Source: Clostridia bacterium
GTDB lineage: Bacteria; Bacillota; Clostridia; Lachnospirales; WQUN01
DNA: 7,407 nucleotides
Reading direction: 5' to 3'
Assembly: GCA_025997155.1 (NCBI GenBank)
Contig: BNUF01000113.1
Coordinates: 1 to 7,407, forward strand
The notes under the pieces were generated by a model, which was not told the DNA's origin, searched no databases, and saw only the letters and a program-made list of their open reading frames with translations. Shown here piece by piece: positions 6,655 to 7,407 of the stretch. The position numbers and the translations under genes are program-made. Each line of letters opens with the position of its first letter. Position 1 is the stretch's first letter.

Positions 6655-6693
6655 AGTAAACAGGTTGTCAAGAAAAGGTCAATTTTTAGTCAA
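6655..6693 (-). promoter_or_regulatory. Four tandem Pho-like hexamers upstream of the YbjQ-like gene
   Basis: Reading the minus strand: TTGACT (6693-6688), TTGACC (6682-6677), TTGACA (6671-6666) and TTTACT (6660-6655). Their starts are exactly 11 bp apart, one helical turn, and they match the TTNACA pattern and spacing of PhoP/PhoB-type sites better than the two-hexamer box of pstS. If the last hexamer is the -35, the -10 17 nt on would be the poor AAATAT (6637-6632), which fits a promoter needing an activator. Other OmpR-family regulators also use such tandem sites, so the identity of the protein is inferred. Confidence 0.6.
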
Positions 6694-6875
6694 CTTTTTT
6701 TTCCCCCGGCCGCTTTCATTTGAAAGAAAATATCTACACCTTTGCAAAACACTCGGAAAAACGTGTCATGGGAAAATCCGTCGCAAACGGTCACTGCGAA
6801 CCGGTAAAATATAAATTGGGTGATATTGTTTGGAATGATACTTATTCAATTCTCCCTGTTTCATTGGATTGAGTA
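6694..6875. other. Stretch without an intact gene
   Basis: Between the tandem boxes and the broken mazF I find no intact gene. The stretch holds an 8-nt T run followed by a C run (6695-6707), and a plus-strand open frame (TTG 6720 to TGA 6870-6872) with no ribosome-binding site. Near its end that frame reads KYKLGDIVWND, which looks like the beginning of a MazF/PemK-type toxin. On the minus strand a 32-codon frame (MKQGELNKYH...) also lacks a start signal. The stretch looks like decayed accessory DNA. Confidence 0.4.
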
Positions 6876-7012
6876 TTATTGTTCGTTTATCAATATATTT
6901 ATTTTTTCTACTACTTCAACTGTTTCTTCTTCCGTTGCTTGTATAATATATTCTATTTCCCTTTTTGTTCATGCCCTGTTTGTGGATTAAAATTGAGCCA
7001 AACAATATCACC
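6819..7012. repeat. 15-bp inverted repeat pair inside and beside the broken mazF
   Basis: GGTGATATTGTTTGG at 6819-6833 on the plus strand recurs perfectly as its reverse complement at 6998-7012, where on the minus strand it codes for GDIVW of mazF. The plus-strand copy is read in the same phase and also gives GDIVW. The identity does not extend beyond 15 bp. The copies lie 164 nt apart. Confidence 0.7.
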
Positions 7013-7042
7013 TCGACCGGGTATATAGTTATTGTTTACCAT
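6876..7042 (-). pseudogene. mazF: mazF/pemK-type toxin remnant with internal deletion and frameshift
   Basis: ATG 7042 overlaps the antitoxin stop (ATGGTAA), the usual arrangement for mazEF pairs. The first 29 codons give a typical MazF beginning, with RGDIVWLNFNP (10-20) and then TGHEQKGK, where intact proteins continue into a RPALV-like strand. Instead a TAG follows at 6955-6953. From 6959, in another frame, the DNA reads EYIIQATEEETVEVVEKI and then NILINEQ before TAA at 6878-6876, which looks like the C-terminal helix of a MazF. MazF proteins are normally about 110-120 residues, so roughly 55-60 middle codons appear to be missing. The family cuts mRNA at short sequences; this copy lacks the core of the fold and should be inactive. 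Assignment is by motif recognition only. Confidence 0.7.
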
Positions 7043-7272
7043 ATTTCATTTCCTAATGGTCCGGCTGTTTCTACTTCTTCATGAAGATTTTTATCATTTA
7101 TTCCGTTTAACATATCTGTCAGTTTGTTTTTTCTTTTCGGTTTTATGATTATTTCATTCCCCGTGTCCTTAATGTCCACAAAAGAACCATCCTTTAAAGA
7201 TAAGTCCCTAACAATTAAATTAGGTATTCTTATTCCTAAGCTATTACCCCATTTTTTAACAACCGCTTCCAT
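7036..7272 (-). CDS. mazE: MazE/AbrB-type antitoxin
   Basis: This protein of 78 residues starts at ATG 7272, with a strong AAAGGAGG site 9 nt upstream; an earlier in-frame start at 7314 lies inside the promoter and is rejected. Residues 1-45 form the AbrB/MazE DNA-binding swapped hairpin, recognisable from VKKWGNSLGIRIP (5-17) and the IIIKPKRK strand (41-48). The C-terminal tail EEVETAGPLGNEIW (65-78) carries the GxEIW ending that in MazE wraps over MazF. The product should neutralise the toxin and repress its own promoter. The antitoxin looks intact although the toxin gene behind it is broken, so it may now act only as a repressor or on another MazF. The surrounding DNA is clearly more AT-rich than the phosphate operon, which fits acquisition by transfer. 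Confidence 0.87.
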   Translation of the reverse strand: MEAVVKKWGNSLGIRIPNLIVRDLSLKDGSFVDIKDTGNEIIIKPKRKNKLTDMLNGINDKNLHEEVETAGPLGNEIW

Positions 7273-7289
7273 GACATTATGCCTCCTTT

Positions 7290-7321
7290 GTAAATATATA
7301 CTATGTTTATACATTTATCAA
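7290..7321 (-). promoter_or_regulatory. Promoter and likely autoregulatory operator of the antitoxin gene
   Basis: TTGATA (7321-7316) and TATATT (7298-7293) are separated by exactly 17 nt, close to the sigma-A consensus. Positions 7290-7312 form an imperfect palindrome centred on the spacer (about 8 of 11 positions symmetric). Such a dyad over the promoter is expected for repression by a MazE-type antitoxin. The ribosome-binding site follows 4 nt after the -10, so the leader is very short. Confidence 0.65.
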
Positions 7322-7407
7322 GGGAGTTTTTAGTAAAATGTTCAAAAAATTTACTTTTCCCCAAGATTTGGAGGTATGTCGCATCACCGGCTAAATACCC
7401 CGCCAGC
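7322..7407. other. Short right-hand edge, nothing identified
   Basis: I see no supported gene here. GGAGGT at 7370-7375 on the plus strand abuts ATG 7374-7376 too closely for normal initiation. A minus-strand frame is open from the edge to 7236, but it runs through the antitoxin promoter and ribosome-binding site. Confidence 0.3.

Noticed and set aside
6720..6872. Plus-strand small protein from TTG 6720 or ATG 6768
   Set aside because: No ribosome-binding site or promoter is seen and the sequence is not recognised; it is treated as decayed DNA with a toxin-like fragment.
7236..7406. Minus-strand open frame (LAGYLAGDATYLQILGKS...) reaching the window edge
   Set aside because: The first part looks somewhat protein-like, but the frame passes through the antitoxin promoter, its ribosome-binding site and its first codons, so I cannot support a gene; the tail of an upstream gene remains possible.
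7374..7407. Plus-strand gene start ATG 7374 after GGAGGT
   Set aside because: The ATG starts inside or directly at the end of the purine motif, too close for initiation, and only 11 codons are visible.
1..7407. CRISPR array, tRNA, rRNA, insertion sequence or integrase
   Set aside because: No regularly spaced repeats, no tRNA or rRNA-like conserved segments and no transposase or recombinase motifs were found on either strand.

Overview
The window is bacterial DNA carrying one complete phosphate-uptake operon between two stretches of accessory or degraded DNA. Strong purine-rich ribosome-binding sites, one TTG start, sigma-A-like promoters, a TTTACA-type Pho box and a clostridial-looking PstS/PstB suggest a low-to-medium GC anaerobe, most likely Bacillota (Clostridia-like). 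A spirochaete with similar genes cannot be excluded. The species cannot be named from this sequence.

Layout, almost all on the minus strand and read from right to left. At 7036-7321 there is a MazE/AbrB-type antitoxin with its own promoter. It overlaps by 7 nt the start of a mazF toxin gene (6876-7042) whose middle is deleted. At 6658-6875 lies AT-rich DNA with no intact gene; it holds a 15-bp inverted copy of a piece of mazF and, near 6655-6693, four promoter-proximal hexamers spaced exactly 11 bp apart. At 6117-6557 there is a small membrane-anchored YbjQ-like protein of unknown function. At 6017-6056 is the pst promoter with its Pho box. At 2047-5970 is pstS-pstC-pstA-pstB-phoU, with 4-nt ATGA overlaps or direct abutment at every junction. 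At 86-1942 is a DNA adenine methyltransferase with an N-terminal nuclease-like motif, driven by its own promoter; its C-terminus looks cut off. At 2-133, on the plus strand, is the possible tail of another gene, convergent with and overlapping the methyltransferase.

How the genes work together: PstS binds phosphate outside the membrane, PstC and PstA form the channel, PstB supplies ATP hydrolysis, and PhoU links transport to the PhoR/PhoB(PhoP) phosphate-sensing pair, which is not in this window. The 11-bp-spaced boxes ahead of both pstS and the YbjQ-like gene suggest that the YbjQ-like gene may belong to the same phosphate-starvation response.

The most notable points are a PstS whose two sequence halves are in swapped order (a circular permutation relative to E. 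coli PstS), the Pho-like tandem boxes in front of the uncharacterised YbjQ-like gene, a truncated nuclease-methyltransferase, and an antitoxin left without a working toxin.
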